Part shown: one piece after another, positions 1 to 5,065 of the stretch
Layout: each line of letters starts with the position of its first letter
How positions within the stretch are numbered: position 1 is the stretch's first letter
Assembly: GCA_902796095.1 (NCBI GenBank)
Contig: CADBNP010000012.1
Coordinates: forward strand, 1 to 5,636
Direction: 5' to 3'
DNA from: an uncultured Aeromonadales bacterium
Lineage (GTDB): Bacteria > Pseudomonadota > Gammaproteobacteria > Enterobacterales > Succinivibrionaceae
Length of the DNA: 5,636 nucleotides
Program-made: the position numbers and the translations under genes
The notes under the pieces: model-generated
The model's database searches: none
What the model was told of the DNA's origin: nothing
The model's input: the letters and a program-made list of their open reading frames with translations, nothing else

Positions 1-624
1 GCTGGCACCTCTGACAAAACCGACAGATTTGGCATGTACCGCATAATACCCGTCAATTTCAACCTTTCCTCTTACGTTTAAATCTCCGAGAATCTCAATA
101 CGTTCAAGAGCATCTTTCTGGGAGCTGTATCCTGATATATGATTTGCTAGCTCGGTTTTGCCTGAACTTACAGTTTTCTGAGCATAGGTTACAGCCACTT
201 CCGACGCCCGGTTGAATGAAACAGAGAAAGGGGAGCTGCCCGCAGGCGTATAGCAGTAATAGTAGGCGGACGTGCTTTGGTAGCTCGTATTGCTGATCTC
301 TCCTCCAGTAATTTCTGTAATCTCTCCCGACGGATTAACGGCAAAATTTGTATCATACTCGGCGGGACAGGAGATGCTGCTGTCAGGATCCGACAGATGA
401 AACGAGGAGAAAAGAACCATATTTCCACTGGCAGATTTGCCTGTCGGATGACTGTATGTAAATTTATATTTGAACAGATCCTTAAAAGGATATTCCAGAT
501 CTGCAGCAGTCTGCGTCTCCAGATCTGCAGCAGTCTGCGTCGGCACGGCGGCGGTTGCCGCGGCAGGAAGCAGCAGAGCAAGAAATGTCAGAGAAGTCAG
601 GAAAGGAAAAAGAACTTTTTTCAT
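1..624 (-). CDS. mshQ: MshQ-like secreted MSHA biogenesis protein, N-terminal 208 codons (runs off the window)
   Basis: The reading frame is open from the ATG at 624 to the window edge with no stop, giving 208 codons. Residues 1-25 form a clear Sec signal peptide: MKK, a Leu/Phe-rich core and an Ala-rich end, with likely cleavage after A25 (A-T-A) or A26. Two copies of TQTAADLE follow (residues 29-44), encoded by a DNA tandem repeat. The rest is rich in Ser, Thr and Tyr, with two cysteines in the visible part. Near the visible end, a segment reading GDLNVRGKVEIDG resembles the short beta-repeat (polymer-forming) style of sequence. The start lies 1 bp after the mshP stop, with a GGAG Shine-Dalgarno 7 nt upstream. 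Large MshQ proteins with signal peptides normally follow mshP in MSHA loci, and that position is the main reason for the name. MshQ has been proposed as a surface or tip-associated component. The conserved C-terminal domain lies outside the window, so a different secreted protein here is possible. Confidence 0.68.
   Translation of the reverse strand, partial: MKKVLFPFLTSLTFLALLLPAAATAAVPTQTAADLETQTAADLEYPFKDLFKYKFTYSHPTGKSASGNMVLFSSFHLSDPDSSISCPAEYDTNFAVNPSGEITEITGGEISNTSYQSTSAYYYCYTPAGSSPFSVSFNRASEVAVTYAQKTVSSGKTELANHISGYSSQKDALERIEILGDLNVRGKVEIDGYYAVHAKSVGFVRGAS
493..540 (-). repeat. 24-bp tandem duplication inside the mshQ-like gene
   Basis: Two adjacent 24-bp units (540-517 and 516-493) match at 23 of 24 positions; only the last base of the final Glu codon differs (GAG versus GAA). 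Each unit encodes TQTAADLE, so the duplication is in frame. It lies just behind the signal peptide, in what is likely a flexible N-terminal linker of the mature protein. Near identity at silent positions points to a recent slippage or recombination event. Confidence 0.93.
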
Positions 625-625
625 A

Positions 626-1138
626 TCAGTCTCCATCCACCAGGCCTGAATATACAGTTTTAGAAACAGAATAAAAGTCATCATCACCGTCTCGGCCGGC
701 TTTACAGGATGCCACAGCCTTGAGGAAGTAGTCAGTCTGACTCGTATATCTGCCGAACTTTCCCGTCCTATCCATCACCGCCATCCTTCGCTGGCACTCG
801 ATTCTGACTGTGCAGCGGGAAAGAGCCGGGAATTCGGTTTCGCTGAAGGTGATTTTTTCCGGCACTCTGATACATCCGCCGACGGTTGAATCCCTTGCGG
901 TGGAAGGTTCATCGGCACTGTGACGCCCAAGGGGATACAGTCTGTAGGTAGCGGTTTCAAGAGCCGAATAGGCAGCCAGCTCAGCATTGGCATACATGAC
1001 TGCATGAACATGGGCATCAGAACTGTCCACCCGCATGCGAAACAGTGCGGCCGCCAGCATGCCAAGTACCACAATCACAAACAGAGCAACAGCCAGTGTA
1101 CTGCCTTCTTCACGTCTGAGAATATAATTACGGTGCAT
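626..1138 (-). CDS. mshP: MSHA biogenesis protein MshP (PilX/GspK-like minor pilin)
   Basis: The protein has 170 residues. A charged leader (residues 1-12, ending R-R-E-E-G) is followed by a long hydrophobic helix at about 13-34 (S-T-L-A-V-A-L-F-V-I-V-V-L-G-M-L-A-A-A-L), then a periplasmic domain with Cys89, Cys109, Cys115 and Cys145. The core helix and the following segment (R-x-R-V-D-S-S-D, then A-E-L-A-A-Y-S-A-L-E) match the pattern I know for MshP. Prepilin peptidase would cut between G12 and S13. Mature position 5 is Val, not the usual Glu, as in GspK/PilX-type subunits that can sit at the fibre tip. The ATG at 1138 is supported by AGGAG six nt upstream. The gene overlaps the end of mshO by 11 bp and ends 1 bp before mshQ, implying coupled translation. 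The likely role is assembly of the minor-pilin priming complex in the inner membrane. Confidence 0.87.
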   Translation of the reverse strand: MHRNYILRREEGSTLAVALFVIVVLGMLAAALFRMRVDSSDAHVHAVMYANAELAAYSALETATYRLYPLGRHSADEPSTARDSTVGGCIRVPEKITFSETEFPALSRCTVRIECQRRMAVMDRTGKFGRYTSQTDYFLKAVASCKAGRDGDDDFYSVSKTVYSGLVDGD

Positions 1139-1919
1139 TGCGTACTCCTATTCTCTGAACAATTCTGCCGTCATCAACTTCCATGTTCGGATACCGGAAG
1201 GTGTAAAGTATTTCCAGCTCACCGTAGGGATTGTAGGATCCGTCAACACGGCTGAACTGAACGTCGGACACGTTTTCCGCAATTACCGCACCTTTGGTTT
1301 CACAGTTGTAATCATCACCCGCGGTCTCATGATAGTAGAGTCTGACAGTTTCTGTTTCTCCGTCAAAACAGACTGATGCGTACCTCTTTGCCGGATCTAC
1401 CAGATACATTCTTCTTGTTTCAGAGAGCGGAGCAAAGGAGCCCGCATTTTCAAGAGTAAACTTGTAAAGATTGCTGGAATCAAGATCCTCCAGTTTTGTT
1501 ACCTTGTAATACACATCGCCATCGGAAGAACTGAATGCAACATATGGACTGTATGATGAGGTTGCAAGGGAGAAAAAAGGAGATTTGACAGCATAGAGAA
1601 CACGCTCGTTCTGATCAAATCCTCCGGTTTCATCCTTTGGCACGTAAAAAAAGCCGAAGGCTGCCGACACCGGAACAAAAGTAATTCTTGTCCGATAGTA
1701 GCTGATTTTCAGTGAATTCGGGACTGAATTTTCATAAAGTTTGCGAAGTTTCAGAGTAAGGAAATTCAAATCGGCGTTCACTCTGCGGACAGTATTCGCC
1801 TCCACGTAAAAGGTCATGCCGTCCGCCACAAACTTTGAAGTCATGGCTGAAAGAACACCGAGTATTACCATGGTTACAATCAACTCAACCAGAGTAAAGC
1901 CTCTTTCTGATCTGATCAT
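1128..1919 (-). CDS. mshO: MSHA biogenesis protein MshO (PilW/GspJ-like minor pilin)
   Basis: The protein has 263 residues. The class III prepilin signal is MIRSERG followed by FTLVELIV, with predicted cleavage G7|F8, Glu at mature position 5 and a hydrophobic helix to about residue 30. MshO-like features in the body include R-K-L-Y-E-N-S-V-P-N-S (about 59-69) followed by F-V-P-V (81-84), a segment around MYLVD (171-175), Cys184 and Cys206 as a possible disulfide pair, an ENVSDVQFS segment (215-223), and a final V-R-N-A-P resembling the family's usual V-x-N-V-P ending. The length suits the larger GspJ/PilW-like minor pilins. The start at 1919 has AAGG six nt upstream and lies 13 bp after the mshD stop, so the genes are almost certainly co-transcribed. 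The likely role is a minor pilin in the inner-membrane initiation complex. Confidence 0.88.
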   Translation of the reverse strand: MIRSERGFTLVELIVTMVILGVLSAMTSKFVADGMTFYVEANTVRRVNADLNFLTLKLRKLYENSVPNSLKISYYRTRITFVPVSAAFGFFYVPKDETGGFDQNERVLYAVKSPFFSLATSSYSPYVAFSSSDGDVYYKVTKLEDLDSSNLYKFTLENAGSFAPLSETRRMYLVDPAKRYASVCFDGETETVRLYYHETAGDDYNCETKGAVIAENVSDVQFSRVDGSYNPYGELEILYTFRYPNMEVDDGRIVQRIGVRNAP

Positions 1920-1932
1920 GGCTCACCTTAGC

Positions 1933-2559
1933 CTAAATATTGGCTTTTATGAATGAATAGTCAACTGTGTTACCGTCCCGCTGAAAAATACTGATATCAA
2001 TTTTCTTAGCACTGTGATCATCGCTGCCGCTGCATTTCAGCTCGACGTATGATGTGCCGGAAAGACTCCCCAGCGGACACGGAGTAACGTTGATCCTGAC
2101 ATAGTAATCATTCAGAACTTCATTGAGTTCACTTTCATAGGAGAAGGTTTCAAAGAAAAAGGAGGCAGGAGCATAATCTCCGTCCCTGCACTGCAAACCC
2201 TCTGTCATGCTGCAGATTTTTGAGGTTATAAAATCATCCACATCATTAAAATTGCCGGCAGTGGTTTCAGAACTGTCGGTACCGTATGATGATTTGCACG
2301 CGCCGACTGTTATGCCGTTAACAGTTTCACCGCAGCGATAGAATCCTCCGCCGGGTTCGGAATTTTCATCAAAGGAGCGGATCGTAATCTCGTCTCTGAT
2401 TTTATTGAAAATCTGCACCGACATCTGCTGCACCAGCGGATCCCTGTAGGCTTCTCTCTGGGAAATGAGCAGGGAAAGACACCCCGCACATGCAACTCCG
2501 AGAAGCACCATGCCCACTATAAGCTCTATAAGAGTAAAACCCTTTCCTGCCTGCCTCAT
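1933..2559 (-). CDS. mshD: MSHA biogenesis protein MshD (PilV/GspI-like minor pilin)
   Basis: The protein has 208 residues. The prepilin leader MRQAGKG precedes FTLIELIVGMVLLG (cleavage G7|F8, Glu at mature position 5). The periplasmic part contains F-N-K-I-R-D-E-I-x-x-R-S-F-D (51-64), Y-R-C-G (74-77), F-N-D-V-D-D-F (104-110) and Y-Y-V-R-I-N-V-T (152-159). These are features I associate with MshD; the NDVDD block is especially telling. Six cysteines in the soluble domain (76, 88, 116, 124, 161, 176) could form up to three disulfides. Two more (24 and 27) lie inside the N-terminal helix, which is unusual. The ribosome binding site is weak (only AGAG near -9). The start lies 12 bp beyond the U-tract of the mshA terminator, so expression should depend on read-through of that terminator. 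The likely role is a low-abundance minor pilin priming assembly. Confidence 0.88.
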   Translation of the reverse strand: MRQAGKGFTLIELIVGMVLLGVACAGCLSLLISQREAYRDPLVQQMSVQIFNKIRDEITIRSFDENSEPGGGFYRCGETVNGITVGACKSSYGTDSSETTAGNFNDVDDFITSKICSMTEGLQCRDGDYAPASFFFETFSYESELNEVLNDYYVRINVTPCPLGSLSGTSYVELKCSGSDDHSAKKIDISIFQRDGNTVDYSFIKANI

Positions 2560-2571
2560 GCCAATCTCTGT

Positions 2572-2605
2572 AAAAAAAACGCCCAGAACTCGCCGGCTCT
2601 GAGCG
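2572..2605 (-). terminator. Rho-independent terminator / attenuator between mshA and mshD
   Basis: Read on the minus strand, CGCTCAGAGC (2605-2596), a six-base loop CGGCGA (2595-2590) and GTTCTGGGCG (2589-2580) form an uninterrupted 10-bp stem with two G-U pairs. Eight consecutive T residues (2579-2572) follow. It starts 35 bp after the mshA stop. No room for another promoter is left before the mshD ATG at 2559, so it probably acts as a partial terminator that lowers transcription of the minor-pilin genes relative to mshA. Confidence 0.88.
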
Positions 2606-2640
2606 GTAAAAGCGTTAAGAAACTGTGTAATCGCAAAGAA

Positions 2641-3144
2641 TTAGCACTCTGTTATAGTTGCTACAGCTGTAGCCGGGTCGTACACAGCAGGACTTCCACT
2701 GCTACCTTCGGTCATCTTAGCTTGGGTATACACAACCTCACACTTTCCATTAAATGTACTGTATTGATCACCACTGTTATTTTTGATGTATATGTGAGCC
2801 TTTCCGGTTTCCTCTACAAGTACGTAATCATTGGTGAAATCAATATCCAGCACCGCGCCCAGATCAGCCTGAGTTGCTTTAGGATAGCCGTAAACTATAT
2901 TCACAGTCGCACCATTCACAGTAACAGTTGCGGTTGCCTTCTTTTCAGAAGAATTAAGCAGAGCTCTTGCATAAACCATCGCCTTTGCAGAATTCAGTGC
3001 AGCCTGTACACCCTTGAGGGAAGCAGCCTTTGCATCACCCTGAAGATTCATAAACTTAGGTGCAGCCGTTACCGCCAGAATACCCAGAATAACAATAACA
3101 ACAATCAGTTCAATCAGTGTAAAACCGCCTGAAGACTTTCTCAT
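2641..3144 (-). CDS. mshA: MSHA major pilin MshA (type IVa pilin)
   Basis: This is the predicted structural subunit of the pilus fibre, 167 residues long. The leader MRKSSGG precedes FTLIELIVVIVILGILAVTA (cleavage G7|F8; Phe1 for N-methylation; Glu5), continuing into A-P-K-F-M-N-L-Q-G-D-A, typical of MSHA pilins. Cys135 (K-C-E-V-V-Y-T-Q-A) and the C-terminal Cys167 (T-x-C-stop) bracket a D-region, a classic MshA arrangement in which the protein ends in a cysteine. G-Y-P-K-A-T near 86-91 is another family feature. It has the strongest ribosome binding site in the window, a candidate sigma-54 promoter of its own, and a strong terminator immediately downstream. All three fit the most highly expressed pilin. 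It follows mshC rather than preceding it, which is not the usual order. Another type IV pilin family is possible but unlikely given the neighbours. Confidence 0.93.
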   Translation of the reverse strand: MRKSSGGFTLIELIVVIVILGILAVTAAPKFMNLQGDAKAASLKGVQAALNSAKAMVYARALLNSSEKKATATVTVNGATVNIVYGYPKATQADLGAVLDIDFTNDYVLVEETGKAHIYIKNNSGDQYSTFNGKCEVVYTQAKMTEGSSGSPAVYDPATAVATITEC

Positions 3145-3150
3145 AATGTG

Positions 3151-3164
3151 TTCCTCACTCCTTT
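3151..3164 (-). promoter_or_regulatory. Strong double ribosome binding site of mshA
   Basis: On the minus strand AAAGGAG (3164-3158), one T, then GAGGAA (3156-3151) gives two overlapping Shine-Dalgarno options. The GAGG core ends 8 nt before the ATG at 3144. This purine-rich site is clearly better than those of mshD or mshC, consistent with high translation of the major pilin. Confidence 0.8.
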
Positions 3165-3318
3165 GAAAATCAAAAAATCCCTCTTACAAACCGGAGCTTA
3201 AGGATCCAATCCCTTGCACCATAATCTATAATCGGCACTATAGTAAAATACTTTATATCAAAAAACAAAATATTAATTTTGATCCGGCGTCAAAAATCAA
3301 TATATCGTCTTACTTTTT

Positions 3319-3334
3319 TGCAATTCCTGTACCA
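3319..3334 (-). promoter_or_regulatory. Candidate sigma-54 (-24/-12) promoter for mshA
   Basis: The minus strand reads TGGTACAGGAATTGCA. Against the consensus TGGCAC-N5-TTGCA it has one mismatch (T for C) and the invariant GG and GC dinucleotides at exactly the required spacing. Transcription would start near 3308, about 164 nt before the mshA ATG. Sigma-54 control through PilS/PilR-type regulators is known for pilA of Pseudomonas, so such a promoter on a major pilin gene is plausible. ACAG-TC-CTGT at 3380-3389, about 75 bp upstream of the predicted start, could be an activator site, but that is a guess. Confidence 0.62.
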
Positions 3335-3449
3335 GTATCACATTTATAACTGACAGAACACTGCAGAAATCAGTTTAAAACAGTCCTGTCCGGAAAACGG
3401 TCCGTATAAACCGAACCATATGCACAGCAGCAAGTTCTGAAAAAGAATA

Positions 3450-3956
3450 TCAGAAAAGGGTAATATGACCCTCAGCTCCTATCTCAATACCGTGACCGTT
3501 TTGTCCAAAATTTATTTTACATTCTTTCTTGGACGGACTTATGGTAACGTCAGCCGCTGCCGCACCTTCACCGCAGAAATGTACAGATCCGAGACCGTCA
3601 AAGATCACCACTCTTTTTTTGTCTGACGAACTTTCCACATTAAAAGTTCCATCAAACTCGTTGAAGCTCAGCCGCCCGGCACTGTTTGCCACAATTTGAT
3701 CTGTTGAACAGTCCGGTACCTCCTGATGCCAGAATCCGCTGTTGGAAATGACGGCAGCAACGCAGGAACCGTCAGCCCGGTTCATATTTATTTCCTGCAC
3801 CAGGCGAACCCTGGTTTCAAACTCATGCAGGTAGCCCTCATCACGATCGCTGTTCAGATTGATCATTTTCGATGCGACAGAAACAGCCAGAATACCGATA
3901 AGTATTATGACAGTTACAAGTTCAATCATCGTAAAACCAGCATTTCGTCCTTTCAT
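3450..3956 (-). CDS. mshC: MSHA biogenesis protein MshC (GspH/FimT-like minor pilin)
   Basis: The protein has 168 residues from the chosen start. The leader MKGRNAG precedes FTMIELVTVIILIGILAVSV (cleavage G7|F8; Glu at mature position 5). The following E-F-E-T-R-V-R-L-V-Q-E-I-N-M-N-R (45-60), Cys65, and S-G-F (73-75) resemble the MshC pattern (EF...RLVQ...MNN...C...GY). The C-terminal region has I-F-D-G-L-G (118-123) and ends G-I-E-I-x-A-E-G-H-I, as in GspH/FimT-type subunits. There are four cysteines (65, 83, 128, 146). The frame is open 64 codons further upstream to an ATG at 4148. That extension is Cys-rich, lacks prepilin features and would bury the leader, so I chose the ATG at 3956, preceded by GGGGA five nt away. 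It sits between mshB and mshA, whereas mshC usually follows mshA. Confidence 0.82.
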   Translation of the reverse strand: MKGRNAGFTMIELVTVIILIGILAVSVASKMINLNSDRDEGYLHEFETRVRLVQEINMNRADGSCVAAVISNSGFWHQEVPDCSTDQIVANSAGRLSFNEFDGTFNVESSSDKKRVVIFDGLGSVHFCGEGAAAADVTISPSKKECKINFGQNGHGIEIGAEGHITLF

Positions 3957-4092
3957 GTCAGTCCCCGCCGGAGATGTCACACCATAACCCGCTCCGGTAT
4001 TATGTCTGCTGCAAATCAGCCACAGCATACCAGGGCGGAAGCAGTTCCTTTCCTGCTTAATCTCAATCTCAGAATAATTCCCCACTGAATTC

Positions 4093-4135
4093 CTGATAAA
4101 CAGACAGAACTCAAAACATCTGATAAGACAGAATT
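4093..4135. repeat. Imperfect short direct repeat in the mshB-mshC gap
   Basis: CTGATAAACAGACAGAACT (4093-4111) and CTGATAAGACAGAATT (4120-4135) on the plus strand are imperfect copies spaced 27 bp apart. Both are flanked by GAATTCC (4087-4093 and 4131-4137). Function is unknown; it may be chance or an old duplication. Confidence 0.45.
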
Positions 4136-4170
4136 CCAAAATTCTCATCCGTTAAATATCTGTAATCCCG

Positions 4171-4193
4171 TGTTCTGAACAGCTGTGTCACAG
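4171..4193. promoter_or_regulatory. Cluster of three overlapping dyads (possible operator)
   Basis: TGTTC-T-GAACA (4171-4181), ACAGCTGT (4179-4186) and CTGTG-T-CACAG (4183-4193) overlap within 23 bp, all perfect dyads. Such density outside a coding region suggests a protein-binding site, although no known operator consensus is matched (CRP spacing and LexA spacing do not fit). Confidence 0.35.
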
Positions 4194-4385
4194 GGTCCGC
4201 CAGCACGGATGTCTCCACACTGCCTGCCTGATCAGTGCCTGAATGCCACGATTGTGACTCAATAGTTTCCCTTCAGGTACATTTTTGTGCAATCTGGAAA
4301 ACTCAGCCGGGTTATTCCGCATCACCTGCAGTCCGGCTGCATTCAGTCAGGAAATCCACCGGTCTGAATATTCCGCACCCGGCTC

Positions 4386-5039
4386 CTACTCACCCGCCTG
4401 CTCAGAATTGTCATTGTTGATATAGGTAACAACCTGACCTGAAGCCGGACGGTATGTGAAGCTCTTATACTTGGAGGTGGTGGTACCAGGCTCCTTGTAG
4501 TTGCCGTCACTGTTTTTATCCAGAGATATTACCAGATAGTAGTGACACTTCGAATCGTAGCCGGTACCACTCTTGGTGACAAAATACTTCATGTCGTTCT
4601 TGCTGGAAGTCACTTCATCGAAATTATCTGTTGCCTTTGGCGGATTCTGAAGGATCCTGTTCCAGATATAAAGGCAGCGTCTGCTGTTCAGACTTCCTGG
4701 CTGATTGGCATGAGAATCACTGTCGCTCGTATCCAGGGGATAGCCAGGAGAAACATAGCCCTTCTCAGTCTCCTCGGTTGTCGGAGTGGTAAGGAAAAAG
4801 CGGTTGCCGTCATACATGATGGTGTTGATCCCCGCCTCCTTCGTCCTGCCCTTGGCCTCCCACTGACCGCGAACCAGAAGAATGCCTGTGGCAAAGCCGC
4901 CTGCAACACCTTCAACACTGGCGTTTTTGGCCTCCTCTGTCACATCAAGATATCTCGGCAGTGCCGTCACTGCAAGAATACCCAGGATCACTATAACTAT
5001 AACAAGTTCAATCAGAGTAAAACCAGAACTATTTTTCAT
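4386..5039 (-). CDS. mshB: MSHA pilin-like protein MshB
   Basis: The protein has 217 residues. The leader MKNSSG precedes FTLIELVIVIVILGILAVTALPRYLDVT (cleavage G6|F7; Glu at mature position 5), followed by E-E-A-x-N-A-S-V-E-G-V-A-G-G-F-A (35-50) and V-R-G-Q-W-E-A-K-G-R (56-65), features I recognise from MshB. Later come C-L-Y-I-W-N-R-I-L-Q-N-P-P (122-134), Cys165 in C-H-Y-Y-L-V, and a Y-R-P-A-S-G-Q-V segment near 196-203. Cys122 and Cys165 could form the D-loop disulfide. An ATG nine codons upstream (5066) overlaps the mshF stop as TAATG. I prefer 5039 because AGGTGG (5050-5045) lies 5 nt before it and the resulting leader has the normal short length. The likely role is a secondary pilin or initiator alongside MshA. 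Confidence 0.87.
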   Translation of the reverse strand: MKNSSGFTLIELVIVIVILGILAVTALPRYLDVTEEAKNASVEGVAGGFATGILLVRGQWEAKGRTKEAGINTIMYDGNRFFLTTPTTEETEKGYVSPGYPLDTSDSDSHANQPGSLNSRRCLYIWNRILQNPPKATDNFDEVTSSKNDMKYFVTKSGTGYDSKCHYYLVISLDKNSDGNYKEPGTTTSKYKSFTYRPASGQVVTYINNDNSEQAGE

Positions 5040-5044
5040 ATTAT

Positions 5045-5050
5045 CCACCT
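5045..5050 (-). promoter_or_regulatory. Ribosome binding site deciding the mshB start
   Basis: The minus strand reads AGGTGG, ending 5 nt before the ATG at 5039. The alternative ATG at 5066 has GGAG only 2 nt away, too close for good initiation. The site therefore favours the short six-residue prepilin leader. Confidence 0.7.
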
Positions 5051-5065
5051 GTTTTTTCCCGTACA

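Larger units (their letters stand above)
3145..3449 (-). other. mshC-mshA intergenic region and mshA 5' leader
   Basis: This 305-bp AT-rich stretch has no convincing gene. From right to left it holds a possible upstream dyad ACAG-TC-CTGT (3380-3389), the sigma-54-like promoter (3334-3319), and a predicted leader of about 164 nt starting near 3308. The leader contains an A/U-only-type hairpin CAAAAT-TAAT-ATTTTG (3281-3266) followed by six T residues. It also contains two short, mutually exclusive stems: AAGG-g-AT with ATCCTT (3215-3200), and ATC/CTTA with TAAG/GAT, ending in six T residues (3205-3172). The stems are weak and may be chance. A 12-codon reading frame at 3222-3184 has no ribosome binding site. 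Confidence 0.5.
3957..4385 (-). other. 429-bp non-coding gap between mshB and mshC
   Basis: No convincing gene, terminator or promoter was found. The open frame upstream of mshC (4148-3957) encodes a Cys-rich, non-pilin-like sequence with the internal near-repeat EFCLIR/EFCLFIR, caused by DNA direct repeats. The gap contains a dyad cluster (4171-4193) and a direct repeat of TGCGGAATA (in minus-strand terms near 4377 and 4322). It is unusually long for a locus whose other minor-pilin genes nearly touch, so it could hold a regulatory site, a small RNA or the remnant of a rearrangement. Confidence 0.5.

Noticed and set aside
277..663. Plus-strand open frames across the window (for example 277-663, 920-1255, 2722-3132, 4542-5087)
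   Set aside because: All lie antisense to well-supported pilin genes or to the mshQ-like frame, and have low-complexity or Cys/His/Arg-rich products without domains or ribosome binding sites.
3184..3222. Twelve-codon upstream reading frame in the mshA leader
   Set aside because: No Shine-Dalgarno sequence, no recognisable peptide, and of a length expected by chance.
3145..3320. c-di-GMP (GEMM) riboswitch in the mshA leader
   Set aside because: The conserved GEMM core elements and tetraloop-receptor sequences are not present.
3435..3455. TTCTGA...TCAGAA inverted repeat overlapping the mshC stop, as a terminator
   Set aside because: Only six AT-rich pairs with a nine-base loop and no clean T-run after the stem; too weak to call a terminator.
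3957..4148. N-terminal extension of MshC from the ATG at 4148 (64 extra residues)
   Set aside because: It would place the prepilin cleavage motif 71 residues into the protein. The extension is Cys-rich and partly a by-product of DNA repeats, and the ATG at 3956 gives a normal seven-residue leader.
4183..4193. CTGTGTCACAG as a CRP or LexA site
   Set aside because: The half-sites are too close: CRP needs TGTGA-N6-TCACA and LexA CTGT-N8-ACAG.
2980..5040. Similar DNA at the 5' ends of mshA and mshB (about 3144-3060 and 5039-4955) as a recombination repeat
   Set aside because: The similarity is explained by the shared, strongly conserved pilin N-terminal helix and does not extend beyond it.
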